Source: Thermoplasmata archaeon
GTDB taxonomy: Archaea; Thermoplasmatota; Thermoplasmata; Lutacidiplasmatales; UBA184
Length of the DNA: 52,970 bases
Assembly (NCBI GenBank): GCA_028864975.1
Contig: JAGWLG010000024.1
Coordinates: forward strand, 1-52,970
Direction: 5' to 3'
A program made the translations under genes and the position numbers. Of the stretch, positions 43,577 to 51,808 are shown one piece after another; positions within the stretch are counted from its first letter, which is position 1, and each line of letters starts with the position of its first letter. The notes beneath the pieces are model-generated. The model ran no database searches and was not told where the DNA came from. It saw nothing but the letters and a program-made list of their open reading frames with translations.

Positions 43577-44200
43577 CTGACCCTCCCGGCAGCGCGATTT
43601 TCTCACCTAATATCTTGAGCTGTGAAGACGCGCGATCAGCCTATCCAAGAGCGCCATGCGACGACCACGACGACCACCAGGGAGGAGATTAAGCCGAGGA
43701 CCCTCACGGGTCCCCATGGCCGTCCAAGGGTGCCGACGGCTGCGGCGCCGTCGTCCAGCCGAGCCCGGCCGTCAAGATGGCGGCGGCCCCCGACTCCCAC
43801 CCCAGCAAGATTTGGATCCCAGGCACAGTCCGAAGGGTGGCACCTACCGCGGGAACGGGCCGACGGCCCAGCCCACACCCACGGACTGCGGGACTGGGCG
43901 CGCCCCCGCGTTCGTCCCCGCGAGCGTGCTCGCGTCGAGGTCCGTGCCGCGGCCTTGAGCCCCCGGCACCACCGAAGGTCCCCCCCCGCCCCTGCCCCTC
44001 GCCCTGCCAGGCTCGGTGGCGGCGCACACCGACGGGGACGCCTCGCCGTCGCCCCAGGCGGGCCGCGCGTGGTCCTCTGGTGGCCTTGCACACGGCCTCC
44101 AGAACTCTTCACAGTCGCTAAGCCCTGGCGAGATCAACACATCTTCGAGGAGTGCCACGCAGGCGTGCGCCTACGAGGTGCCTCGACCCAGGACAAAGGA
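43577..44200. other. Long intergenic stretch, possibly holding gene remains
   Basis: About 620 bases without a confident gene. On the minus strand, hydrophobic segments occur in two different frames (ILLGWESGAAAILTAGLGW; VLGLISSLVVVVVVAW), which would fit a frameshifted small membrane protein, but no intact frame joins them. No RNA was recognised. Confidence 0.35.
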
Positions 44201-44204
44201 ATAT
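44201..44204 (+). promoter_or_regulatory. TATA-like core setting the start of the TPR protein
   Basis: atat in ggaatatcc lies 25-28 bases before GTG 44229, supporting that start rather than ATG 44016, which would precede the promoter. Confidence 0.5.
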
Positions 44205-44228
44205 CCCCCCGCGGCGCGTCCCTGCTTC

Positions 44229-46478
44229 GTGCCAGCGACGGCCGGGTCCTCGGTCCCCGGGGGCGACCTCTCGCCCGATGTCCTCGGCATGCTCTCCCTC
44301 CTGGAGCTGGGAGGAGGGGCCCTCCTGCTGGTCTCGGGAGGGAATGCGGCCACGCGTCGCTCCCACTTGCGCGCGATCGAGGGCACCTTCCGAGCCCGGG
44401 GGATACGAACGGAGCGGCTGGTCGCCTCCTCGCGCGACCGGGAGGTCCCCTACGGCGCTCTCCTCCCCTGGCTCTCCCGATGGGTGGGGGAACGCTCCAC
44501 CGTGGGCGAGTCGAGGGCGGCGAGAGCCCCGCAAACGACGGGTCGGGCATCGCCCGAGAGGCGGGAAGCGCCCTTGCCGATGGTCGCCCTGGTCGGGCTC
44601 TTCGCCCCGGGAGGCGCGGCGAGCGCCCCGACCTCCCTGGCCGCCGCCCCGTCAGTGTCGTCCTTGGGCCATGACGCGGCCCGGCCCGCGGTCGAACCCG
44701 AGGACGTACGGCTCGAGCTCCTGGAGCTCGTCTCGGGCGCTGCCAAGGCGCAGCCGACCTTCGTCGCGCTCGAGCACGCGGAACTCCTGGACCCCCAGAG
44801 CCGGGAGTGGCTCCACCGGCTCGTCCTGGTGATCGAGCGGGTGCCGCTCCTCCTGGCGTTCACCTTCGACCACGAAGGTCCCGAGCTGACGGAGTGGTCC
44901 GAGGCGGGAGGACACCCTCGAAGCGCTCCTCTGTGGCATCGTCTCCCGCCCCCTCCCCCCGAGACCCACCAACCGTCCGTGCAGGGCCTCCCGCTCGAGT
45001 CGCGCCGGTTGCTCCTCGCGACGCTCCTCTCAGGGAACGACGCGGACCCCTCCTTGATCGCCGAGGCCCTCTCCCTCACGGAAGGCGTGGTGCGCCAGCA
45101 GCTGGACTCCCTGAGATCGAAGGGGTGGCTCGACGAGCACGATGGGACCTGGAGCCCGGTGGAGCCAGCGCTCGTCGAGGAGGGACTGGTCGAACTTGGG
45201 GCCTCCGCCTCCCCTGAGATCCACCGCGGGATCGCGCGCGGGCTCGAGAGGCGATTCCCTCAGGCCCACGGGATCAACCGTCTCCATTTGGCGGACCATT
45301 GGACGGCGGCAGGGGCCCTCGAAAAGGCCGTCCCGTTGCTCCGGGAGGGGGCCTCCGAGTGCGAGGTCTGGGGAGCCCCCGAGCTCGCCACCCTGCGGCT
45401 CCAGAGGGCCCTCCTCCTCGCCCAACGGGAACCGGGCGCCCGGGGGAGGGAGCTCGAGGAAGCGGTCCTCTCGCAACTGGGGTCCGTGCGCTACCGGGCC
45501 GAGGACCCGGTGGGAACGGTGACCGCCCTCCGCAAGGCCCTCGAGCTTTCCCAAGCCCGAGGTACCTCGGTGCGCGTGTGGGGGAGCTACGTCGCTCGCC
45601 TCGCCAACGCGCGCGTGCGGCTCGGGGAGGACCCCGAGCCGGAGCTCCGGACCACGCTCGAGAAGGTGCGGGGCCTCCACCCGGGCGTGGAGGCGATCCT
45701 CCTGCGGGCGCTCGCCTCCTACCTCCTCGCCCGAGGGCGCCCGGAGGAGGCCATCGAGGCCGCCGAGAAGGCCGCTTCGCTCGCGGAGAAGGGGAACGAC
45801 GTGGTCCTGGCCGCGCGCACGCGCATCACCGCCGCGACCTGCTACCTCTTCGGCGGTCGGGACCTGGAGCGCCCGCGCCAGCACCTGCTCCGGGTCCTCG
45901 AGATGCGGGAGAAGATCGAGGGGGACCCCGAGGAGACCGTCCTCGTGGACGCCTACGACCAGCTCGCCCTGATCGAGCTCAACCGGGGGAACTTCGCCGA
46001 AGCGAACCGCATGGGAGAGGAGGCGCTCCAGGAGGCGCGTCGCCGCGGCTCCCGGACCAGCCTCGTGGGGACGCTGGGCAACTCCGCTGAGTACGCGTGT
46101 GCGGCCGGGAACTGGAAGCGGGCCGAGGAGATGGCCATCGAGATGCGCCGGCTCTGCGAGAGGTACTCGACGCCCGAGACCGACGACAGCTCCTTCCAGC
46201 TCCTCCTGGTCGAGTCGATGATCTCGGGCGCGAAGGGAGAGGTCCGTCCCGCGATGCGGAAGCTCGACCAGTTGATCGCTACGGCCGAGAAGAGCGGCAT
46301 CCGCTACTTCGCCGGGCAGGCCGTGCTCCAACAAGCCCTGCTCCTGGAGCGGAGCGGCGACCTCGCGGGGGCGCGAAGGCTCGTCCGCCGTCTCCATCAC
46401 GAGGGGATGGTCAAGTCCTTGGGCACAGGGAACGTCCACCAGCTCGAGGCGCTCGAGAAGAAGCTCTCCGAACGTTAG
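44229..46478 (+). CDS. TPR protein with degenerate STAND/AAA ATPase domain
   Basis: 749 residues from GTG 44229. The N-terminal half resembles AAA_16/MalT-type STAND NTPases: a strand GALLLVSGGNAATRRSH at the expected P-loop position, PYGALLPWLS, and a Walker-B-like TFVALEHAELLDPQSREWL. The P-loop lacks the GKS/T, so ATP binding is doubtful. A winged-helix-like segment (SLTEGVVRQQLDSLRSKGWLDEHDGTW) follows, then about ten TPR-like helical repeats to the C-terminus. No DNA-binding LuxR domain is present. It may act as a protein scaffold or signalling factor. The RAD55-like gene faces it, 51 bases from stop to stop. Confidence 0.78.
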   Translation: MPATAGSSVPGGDLSPDVLGMLSLLELGGGALLLVSGGNAATRRSHLRAIEGTFRARGIRTERLVASSRDREVPYGALLPWLSRWVGERSTVGESRAARAPQTTGRASPERREAPLPMVALVGLFAPGGAASAPTSLAAAPSVSSLGHDAARPAVEPEDVRLELLELVSGAAKAQPTFVALEHAELLDPQSREWLHRLVLVIERVPLLLAFTFDHEGPELTEWSEAGGHPRSAPLWHRLPPPPPETHQPSVQGLPLESRRLLLATLLSGNDADPSLIAEALSLTEGVVRQQLDSLRSKGWLDEHDGTWSPVEPALVEEGLVELGASASPEIHRGIARGLERRFPQAHGINRLHLADHWTAAGALEKAVPLLREGASECEVWGAPELATLRLQRALLLAQREPGARGRELEEAVLSQLGSVRYRAEDPVGTVTALRKALELSQARGTSVRVWGSYVARLANARVRLGEDPEPELRTTLEKVRGLHPGVEAILLRALASYLLARGRPEEAIEAAEKAASLAEKGNDVVLAARTRITAATCYLFGGRDLERPRQHLLRVLEMREKIEGDPEETVLVDAYDQLALIELNRGNFAEANRMGEEALQEARRRGSRTSLVGTLGNSAEYACAAGNWKRAEEMAIEMRRLCERYSTPETDDSSFQLLLVESMISGAKGEVRPAMRKLDQLIATAEKSGIRYFAGQAVLQQALLLERSGDLAGARRLVRRLHHEGMVKSLGTGNVHQLEALEKKLSER

Positions 46479-46529
46479 CCCCTCTGGGCGCCCCAGGAGC
46501 GCCCGCACCGGAGCGAAGCGACCACGGCC

Positions 46530-48053
46530 TCAGACGACCCGCGCCAGCTGGTAGGGCTCGTGGGCCTGGCCCGCCACCAGGAGGAAGTTGGGGGTCCAGG
46601 GAGAGACGCCGCTCAGCATGATGCGGCCCTGCCGCATCCGGATCTGAATACGGAGGCTCGCGAGGGGTCGGACGGCTTCCAGGAAGCGGTCCCCGACGCG
46701 CCCGATCACGACCGTGTGGGTCGCCCTTCCGGACATGAACGCCTGGAGGGTCGCGGGGAAGGCGCCGGCGGTCTCGTTCCCGAGCGGGACCTTGAAGGCG
46801 TTCGCGATGGCATAGATCCCGTTGACGTGGACCACGCCGAGGGAGGTCGCCCCGGCCCCCTCCCCCGCGCGCAGGAACTCTTCGACCTGCCAGTTGGAAG
46901 AGGCTGACCCGTCGCCCTTCGGCGCTTCGAGCGGGAGGATGGTGCGGTGGAACTCGTCGTGCGAGTCGGGCTCGTCCTCCCGCCGGGTCGGCACCCAGAG
47001 GAACCGGACCTTCTCGAAGTACATCTTCTGGGGAAGGCTGAACTTGACGCGCTTCCAGAGAAGTTCCGGTGTGGCCCGGGTGTCCGGGAGGATGACGACC
47101 GGCCCCCCCTTTCCCGCGGTCTCCGCCACGATGGGGGCAAGGAGCACGTACGGGACGAGCTGGGGCACGGCGGGGTCGAGCTCGAACAACGTGAGCCCTC
47201 CCACCGGCAGGCGACCGAAGCTCTCGGCAAAGCTGATCGAACCTGGCCAGAGATATTCCGGCATGACGTCGGGCTGAGGCTCCGCCCGGCCCGTGGGCAT
47301 GTCCTCGTACGGTTGGAGCGGCTCGATGCATTCGAACCGCCCCCCTTCCAGCGTGAAGGGATACATCCCATGGGCGATCCGAACGCCCCGGAGCTTGCGG
47401 ACCAGGAGCCAGCGCTCAAGCCGTTCGTCCTTGAACTCGTTCCCCACGTGGACGACGCCGTTCACGAGGTAGTCGAGCTGCGTCTGGGCCTCGCGCTCGA
47501 CCACGAGGACGAGGTGGACCGGAGCGGAGGCCATCCTGGAGAGGAGGATCCGCTCGACCTCCTCCCGGTCGGGAAGGTCCGACCGGTCCTTCCCGGGGTG
47601 CCCCAGGTACCCCTCGACCAGCGCGTCCCAGGAATCGACGACCAGGAGCGAGGGCCCCTCCGCCCCCAGCCGCGACCAGGCCTCTTGCAGGGCTTCGGGG
47701 AGCCAGAGGAAGGCCTTCAGCGCGTCCACCGACCCTTCCGGGCCTGGAGCGAGCAGCTCGGAGAGCTTCCCGACGGACCGCGCGGCACCTCGGACCCCAT
47801 CGGTGGACCCTGCCGTCGCGACCACGTCGATGGACTTCGAGCCCTCCTCCCCCAACCAGGGGAACTCCCGGTGAAGTTCGTCAGGAGCGACGCGGCTGGT
47901 CACCAGGACCCGCCGACCTCCGAAGCTCTCCAGGAGGGCGAGCGCCAGGGTCGTCTTCCCCGCGCCCGGAGGGCCCCGCAACAGGAGGGACTGCGGCCCT
48001 CGCAGCTCGAGGAACTCTCGCAGCTCTCGCGGTAATCGGACGGATGCACCCAT
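46530..48053 (-). CDS. RAD55/GvpD-like P-loop ATPase
   Basis: 507 residues. Walker A RGPPGAGKTTLALALL near residue 25 and Walker B PSLLVVDSWDALVEGYLG fit the KaiC/RAD55/GvpD group of RecA-like ATPases common in archaea. MASAPVHLVLVVEREAQTQLDYLVNGVV and YPFTLEGGRFECIEPL continue the domain. The second half (from about residue 270) has a further RecA-like pattern (GGLTLFELD, PVVILPDTRATPELLWKRV) but no P-loop, so it looks like a degenerate repeat of the fold. These proteins are regulatory or recombination-related; the specific role here is unknown. Confidence 0.8.
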   Translation of the reverse strand: MGASVRLPRELREFLELRGPQSLLLRGPPGAGKTTLALALLESFGGRRVLVTSRVAPDELHREFPWLGEEGSKSIDVVATAGSTDGVRGAARSVGKLSELLAPGPEGSVDALKAFLWLPEALQEAWSRLGAEGPSLLVVDSWDALVEGYLGHPGKDRSDLPDREEVERILLSRMASAPVHLVLVVEREAQTQLDYLVNGVVHVGNEFKDERLERWLLVRKLRGVRIAHGMYPFTLEGGRFECIEPLQPYEDMPTGRAEPQPDVMPEYLWPGSISFAESFGRLPVGGLTLFELDPAVPQLVPYVLLAPIVAETAGKGGPVVILPDTRATPELLWKRVKFSLPQKMYFEKVRFLWVPTRREDEPDSHDEFHRTILPLEAPKGDGSASSNWQVEEFLRAGEGAGATSLGVVHVNGIYAIANAFKVPLGNETAGAFPATLQAFMSGRATHTVVIGRVGDRFLEAVRPLASLRIQIRMRQGRIMLSGVSPWTPNFLLVAGQAHEPYQLARVV

Positions 48054-48129
48054 GAAGGACCCTCAAAAGGCGGGTTCGAGTGGTAGGATGAAGCCTCGGA
48101 GGCTCTTGACCTTACCGGTCGGGCGCCCC

Positions 48130-49104
48130 TCAGGTCCTTCGGAACCTCTGCGCCTGGTTACGCCGCCGTGCCGCGATCCACTTCTGGTCGTCCGAGAAGC
48201 CCGGTAAGGGCGGGGGTTTCATGAGGTAGGTGGGAGCGCTCTTCTGCGACCGCTCGTCGGTCGAGGAGGTGGCGCGCTCTTCGGCCCCTCGATGCCGAGG
48301 GATCCACTCGTAGGCGTAGTCGACGACCTCCCGCTGGTCCATCAGGCGAGCCTCCCCACACCCCACCCGTCCGGTCGTGACCGCGTGCGTCGCCTGCTCG
48401 AAGTCCCGCCCGAGTTCGGCGAAATCCTCGCTGGTACCGTCCAGGTCGCGGAACCTCACCCGGACCACGCGGTGCCCCCGGACCATCCTCCCCTCGAACG
48501 GCACGACCGTGTCGCGTCCCTTCCACCGGGAGCGGAACTCGGCCAGGTGGATCGAACTGTTGGCCCGGTGGTCCACCCCGAGGAGGAGGACCTTCCCGTT
48601 GAGGTCATAGAAGTGGCTGAGCGGCGAGCGTTCGCCCATACCGAAGTCCAGGGAATGGTGGCCCAGCAGGTGGAGCGCGTTAGGACCTCGTGCGCTGAAG
48701 GAGACGTTCGGGTGATGGCTTCGCTGCGTCCCCGGCTGGGTCCGGAAGAGCTCGGCCACGACGCCCACGCCCCGCGTGGGCGAGAGCTCCGGGTCGAAGG
48801 GCGGAACGTTCCTACGGATGGGGTCCCACCAGGACTCGGGCACGGGAGGGTCCGTCCATCGCGAAGGCTCGGGCAGGCTGTAGGAGTAGGCGGGCATCAT
48901 GAGGGTCCCGGCCGGACCCACCGCCTCCTCGAGGGCCTCCAAGACGGTCTGCGCCCCGCCCACGACCCAACCGAGCGCGCTCATGGAGGAGTGGACGAGA
49001 ACGTCCATCCCGGGGCGAACCCCCAGACGGAGCAGGTCCGCGACGAGCCGGGCACGGGTGACCGGGAGCTCTCCCGTCCGCTCGATGACCTCCCTCTCTG
49101 TCAT
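48130..49104 (-). CDS. AAC(3)-family N-acetyltransferase
   Basis: 324 residues from ATG 49104, the start that gives the family N-terminus (TRARLVADLLRLGVRPGMDVLVHSSMSALGWVVGGAQTVLEALEEAVGPAGTLMMPAYSY). Further family motifs are SPTRGVGVVAELFRT, RSHHPNVSFSARGP, SPLSHFYDLNGKVLLLGV and NSSIHLAE. Members acetylate the 3-amino group of aminoglycosides using acetyl-CoA; related enzymes of this family act on other amines or on sugars. In an archaeon the natural substrate is more likely a cell metabolite, since ribosomal aminoglycoside pressure is weak. An AT-rich run lies about 35 bases upstream. Confidence 0.9.
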   Translation of the reverse strand: MTEREVIERTGELPVTRARLVADLLRLGVRPGMDVLVHSSMSALGWVVGGAQTVLEALEEAVGPAGTLMMPAYSYSLPEPSRWTDPPVPESWWDPIRRNVPPFDPELSPTRGVGVVAELFRTQPGTQRSHHPNVSFSARGPNALHLLGHHSLDFGMGERSPLSHFYDLNGKVLLLGVDHRANSSIHLAEFRSRWKGRDTVVPFEGRMVRGHRVVRVRFRDLDGTSEDFAELGRDFEQATHAVTTGRVGCGEARLMDQREVVDYAYEWIPRHRGAEERATSSTDERSQKSAPTYLMKPPPLPGFSDDQKWIAARRRNQAQRFRRT

Positions 49105-49244
49105 GCGCGGGAAGGAGGCAATGGACCGGCGCCATTTCACACCTTCCCCGCGCGAAGGGCGGCCCCGCCGTGACACCCTCGCCGGGGCGGCGGCACTGCG
49201 TTCTTAGCCTGCGGAGGCCCACTTCGGGCTGAGCTCTCGACGAG

Positions 49245-50606
49245 ATGGCGCTGTCACCTCCTTCCGAACTTCCGGCTTGCTCTGGGTGTGGTGCGCCGCT
49301 CCCGTCCGGGAGCCTCGGGAGACCGTGCATCCACTGTGGGTTTCTCAGCCCCCACATCCCCGCCGACCAGTCCTCCCCTCAGCCCACCCCCCGGAGGCGT
49401 CGTCGGATCGGTGTGTCGGTCGTCCTGTTCGTGGTCTTCCTTCTAATCGGGCTGCTCGTCGTGGGTCCGCTTCTCGGTGAGACCCCCCTGGGCGACCCCC
49501 TCGGGCTCGCACATCGCGCGAACGGAACACCCGTGGGCCAGACCTACTCTCAAGCGAGGGCGATGGCCGACCCCTACGCGGCTGCTCAGGGCGGGGGTGC
49601 CTGGGACCTGTACATCGTGAGCGGTCTCTCGTTGACCCAGGCGTTCCAACCCGGTGCGTGGAGCTGTCCCTCGGGACTGGCGCTCGTCTCCAACGGCGGC
49701 AACCTTGGCACGGGGACCGCCCCGATGTGGTTCTTCGGCTACGCCAAGCCCAACGGGTCCGGGGGCGGAGCCGTCCACTTGGACGTCCTGGTGGAGGGGT
49801 CGACCGTCCATACCCTCCCCGCCTCCTGCGCGGGGGACACGACGTTCCTCGGACCTCTCGCGCCGAGCGGGATCATGGACAGCGAAGTGGCCGCTTCCGA
49901 CGCGCTCGCGGATGGTGGGTCGAGCTACCTTCGCGCCCACCCCAACGCCAGCGCGAACTACCTGCTGGCCGACGCCTCGACGTACCAAGGGTTTTCTCGG
50001 TTCTGGTACGTGGAGCTTGGTGTCTGTCCGGTCCAGGCGCTGGGGCCCCGGGGGGCGTACCCGGACTTCGCGGTCTCGTTGAACGCGACCACCGGGGCGG
50101 TACTTGGCTGGTCCAACACGACGCAGTCCTGCCCTGGAGCGAACGAACCGGCCATCGGAGCCTTGAGCTACGGCGTCGGGGGAGGCGGGGCCGCGGCGTT
50201 GTCGCAGCCGGACTACCCCACCTGCAACAGCGGAGTGGGAGGAGACCCGGCGTGCTTCACGCCCAACGTCGACGGGAGCTGCTCGTTCACGGTCAACCCC
50301 CACTCGGGGGTCGCCCTCCTCATCTCGGTGCAAGACCGGAACGGGAATCCGCTCAGCGGCGTCTCGATCGACCTGACGTCCGTCGGGGTGTCGGTCTACG
50401 CCCTTCCGTCCAGCACGGAGGTGACCGGATCCTCACCGGGGGGCGGGCCGGGCGACGCGATCTGGACCTCCCTTCATGGGACCGTCCCCGCCAACGACCC
50501 GGCGGGAGGAGACATCACGGTCTCCGCGAGCTATTCGTTCGGCGGGACCACCACGACCGGGACGGCCCAGCTGCCGGTCTCGCCGCCTACGAGCGCCAAC
50601 TGCTGA
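49245..50606 (+). CDS. Membrane protein with N-terminal zinc ribbon and extracellular domain
   Basis: 453 residues. A zinc ribbon sits at the N-terminus (CSGCGAPLPSGSLGRPCIHCGFLSPH), then an Arg-rich segment and a membrane span (VSVVLFVVFLLIGLLVVGPLL), so the ribbon is inside and about 370 residues outside. The outer part has Cys, Asn-x-Ser/Thr sites and a possible Ig/carboxypeptidase-like segment near the end (LLISVQDRNGNPLSGVSIDLTS). No catalytic motif was recognised. It has the same ribbon type as the tails of the large surface proteins but in reverse order. Confidence 0.8.
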   Translation: MALSPPSELPACSGCGAPLPSGSLGRPCIHCGFLSPHIPADQSSPQPTPRRRRRIGVSVVLFVVFLLIGLLVVGPLLGETPLGDPLGLAHRANGTPVGQTYSQARAMADPYAAAQGGGAWDLYIVSGLSLTQAFQPGAWSCPSGLALVSNGGNLGTGTAPMWFFGYAKPNGSGGGAVHLDVLVEGSTVHTLPASCAGDTTFLGPLAPSGIMDSEVAASDALADGGSSYLRAHPNASANYLLADASTYQGFSRFWYVELGVCPVQALGPRGAYPDFAVSLNATTGAVLGWSNTTQSCPGANEPAIGALSYGVGGGGAAALSQPDYPTCNSGVGGDPACFTPNVDGSCSFTVNPHSGVALLISVQDRNGNPLSGVSIDLTSVGVSVYALPSSTEVTGSSPGGGPGDAIWTSLHGTVPANDPAGGDITVSASYSFGGTTTTGTAQLPVSPPTSANC

Positions 50607-50759
50607 AGACTCGTAGCAGCTCCAGTGCGGCCGACCCCCCTGAGGCGACCGAGCGCCAGCAAAAGGCCCCGCGGCGTTCCCCCCGGGATCGCGAGCGCTC
50701 GTCGGGCAGCTGAGCATCCGGGCCCCTCGCCTGTCCAGTGGGCCGGGGGCCTCGGTAGC

Positions 50760-51170
50760 TCAAGCTTCCGGGAGCATCTGGAAGCCGGCCTCTCGGAAGT
50801 TCCGGTCGAAAGTGAACGCTGAGCTCACCTTGAGCGCCCGCATGAGAACGAATGATGTGCAGTCCACGAAGCTCCACTCCTTGTCAGGGTGCCCGAGCAT
50901 GAGGTCCAGGGAGGCTTGGTGATCGGCCTCCGACAGATGCACCACCTCGAGACTCCGCGAGCTCCGGATCCCCTCCACCAGCGCTCGGACGGCCCCGACA
51001 CCTCGGCGGAACCGGAGGATGGTGTACGACTCCCCCAGCACCTGGTCGGAGGTCAGCATCCGCCCGTGCCGACCGGCGAGGATCTCCCGACGCATTCGCT
51101 CGGCCTCGGCGTGATGGACGTCGTCCGGTACGGTCAGGGCGAAGAAGGCCCCAGTGTCGACGAAGATCAC
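50760..51170 (-). CDS. vapC: VapC-type PIN-domain ribonuclease toxin
   Basis: 136 residues with the four expected PIN acids: FVDTGAFFAL (Asp5), LGESYTIL (Glu), SFVDCTSF (Asp) and FTFDRNFREAG (Asp). VapC toxins cleave tRNA or rRNA until bound by their VapB partner. Its ATG overlaps the vapB stop (ATGA), so the antitoxin is made first and the two are coupled. All active-site residues are intact, in contrast to the second VapC in this window. Confidence 0.9.
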   Translation of the reverse strand: MIFVDTGAFFALTVPDDVHHAEAERMRREILAGRHGRMLTSDQVLGESYTILRFRRGVGAVRALVEGIRSSRSLEVVHLSEADHQASLDLMLGHPDKEWSFVDCTSFVLMRALKVSSAFTFDRNFREAGFQMLPEA

Positions 51171-51406
51171 GTTCGCTTCCCGTAGAGGACGCGGTCATGG
51201 TCCACCGAGCCTCGCTCGCGCTTTCCGGTGGGAGCCACGGTGGGCCACGCACGAAGCAGGGGGTCCTGCGGATCGACCCGGTCCGGGAGGACGTGCTCAC
51301 GGATCGCCTCTCGAATGACCTCCTGGAGCGTACGAGAGGTCTCGTGAGCGCGGCGTTTCAAAAGCTGGTACTCCGCCTCCGGGATCTGGGCCTGAACAAG
51401 TTTCAT
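51167..51406 (-). CDS. vapB: VapB-type antitoxin
   Basis: 79 residues. The N-terminal strand and two helices (MKLVQAQIPEAEYQLLKRRAHETSRTLQEVIREAIREHV) form a ribbon-helix-helix DNA-binding domain. The rest is polar and would wrap the VapC next to it. TATA-like tatat (51434-51438) and a palindrome (51415-51424) lie upstream, consistent with autoregulation. Confidence 0.82.
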   Translation of the reverse strand: MKLVQAQIPEAEYQLLKRRAHETSRTLQEVIREAIREHVLPDRVDPQDPLLRAWPTVAPTGKRERGSVDHDRVLYGKRT

Positions 51407-51414
51407 TTTCCATT

Positions 51415-51424
51415 ATTCATGAAT
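51415..51424. promoter_or_regulatory. Palindromic operator candidate of the minus-strand vapBC
   Basis: attcatgaat is a perfect 10-base palindrome between the TATA-like tatat (51434-51438) and ATG 51406. Ribbon-helix-helix antitoxins usually bind such short palindromes. Confidence 0.5.
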
Positions 51425-51532
51425 TGGTCATTGTATATGAACACGACCAGGAGGTCGGCCGTGCGACGCCAGGGACACTTACCCGGGGTGAGCGTTCGGA
51501 CTCGGCCGACTCGGTGGACTACATAATCGACA

Positions 51533-51545
51533 TATAGATTCTATA
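51533..51545. promoter_or_regulatory. Inverted repeat over the promoter of the plus-strand vapBC
   Basis: tatag-att-ctata lies 15-27 bases before ATG 51560 and overlaps the likely TATA box (catatag, 51531-51537), a good position for autorepression. Confidence 0.5.
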
Positions 51546-51559
51546 CAGTCACCAGCTGG

Positions 51560-51805
51560 ATGGCCGCCAGAACCGTCGCTCTTGACGAGGAATCCTACGC
51601 TCTGCTCCGAGCTGCTCGGCGCCCAGATGAGAGTTTCAGTGAGACCGTGAAACGTCTGGCCAAGCCGCGAAAGGGGATCGGGGACCTTTGGGGCGCGTGG
51701 GCGAACGCGACCCCTGCTGAGACCAAGCAGATGTCCCGGCTGCAGGCGGCGCTCGCCGAAGGGGATCGGCGAAGGGCCGAGCTCATCCGGAGAGCGTGGG
51801 AATAG
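51560..51805 (+). CDS. vapB: VapB-type antitoxin (DUF217-like)
   Basis: 81 residues. The start TVALDEESYALLRAARRPDESFSETVKRLAKP matches the DUF217/VapB family, with a short strand followed by helices and a polar C-terminal part for toxin binding. The stop is followed within three bases by the GTG of the PIN gene. The gene diverges from the other vapB across a 150-base AT-rich control region. Confidence 0.83.
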   Translation: MAARTVALDEESYALLRAARRPDESFSETVKRLAKPRKGIGDLWGAWANATPAETKQMSRLQAALAEGDRRRAELIRRAWE

Positions 51806-51808
51806 GCC

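Noticed and set aside
43622..44674. 350-residue plus-strand frame before the TPR gene
   Set aside because: It is Arg/Pro-rich with no motif, and its second half is out of frame with the convincing TPR protein.
50751..50825. tRNA-like D-arm (gctc...gagc after ta) near the end of the first vapC
   Set aside because: The anticodon and T arms do not pair, and most of it lies inside the VapC coding sequence, so it is a chance match.
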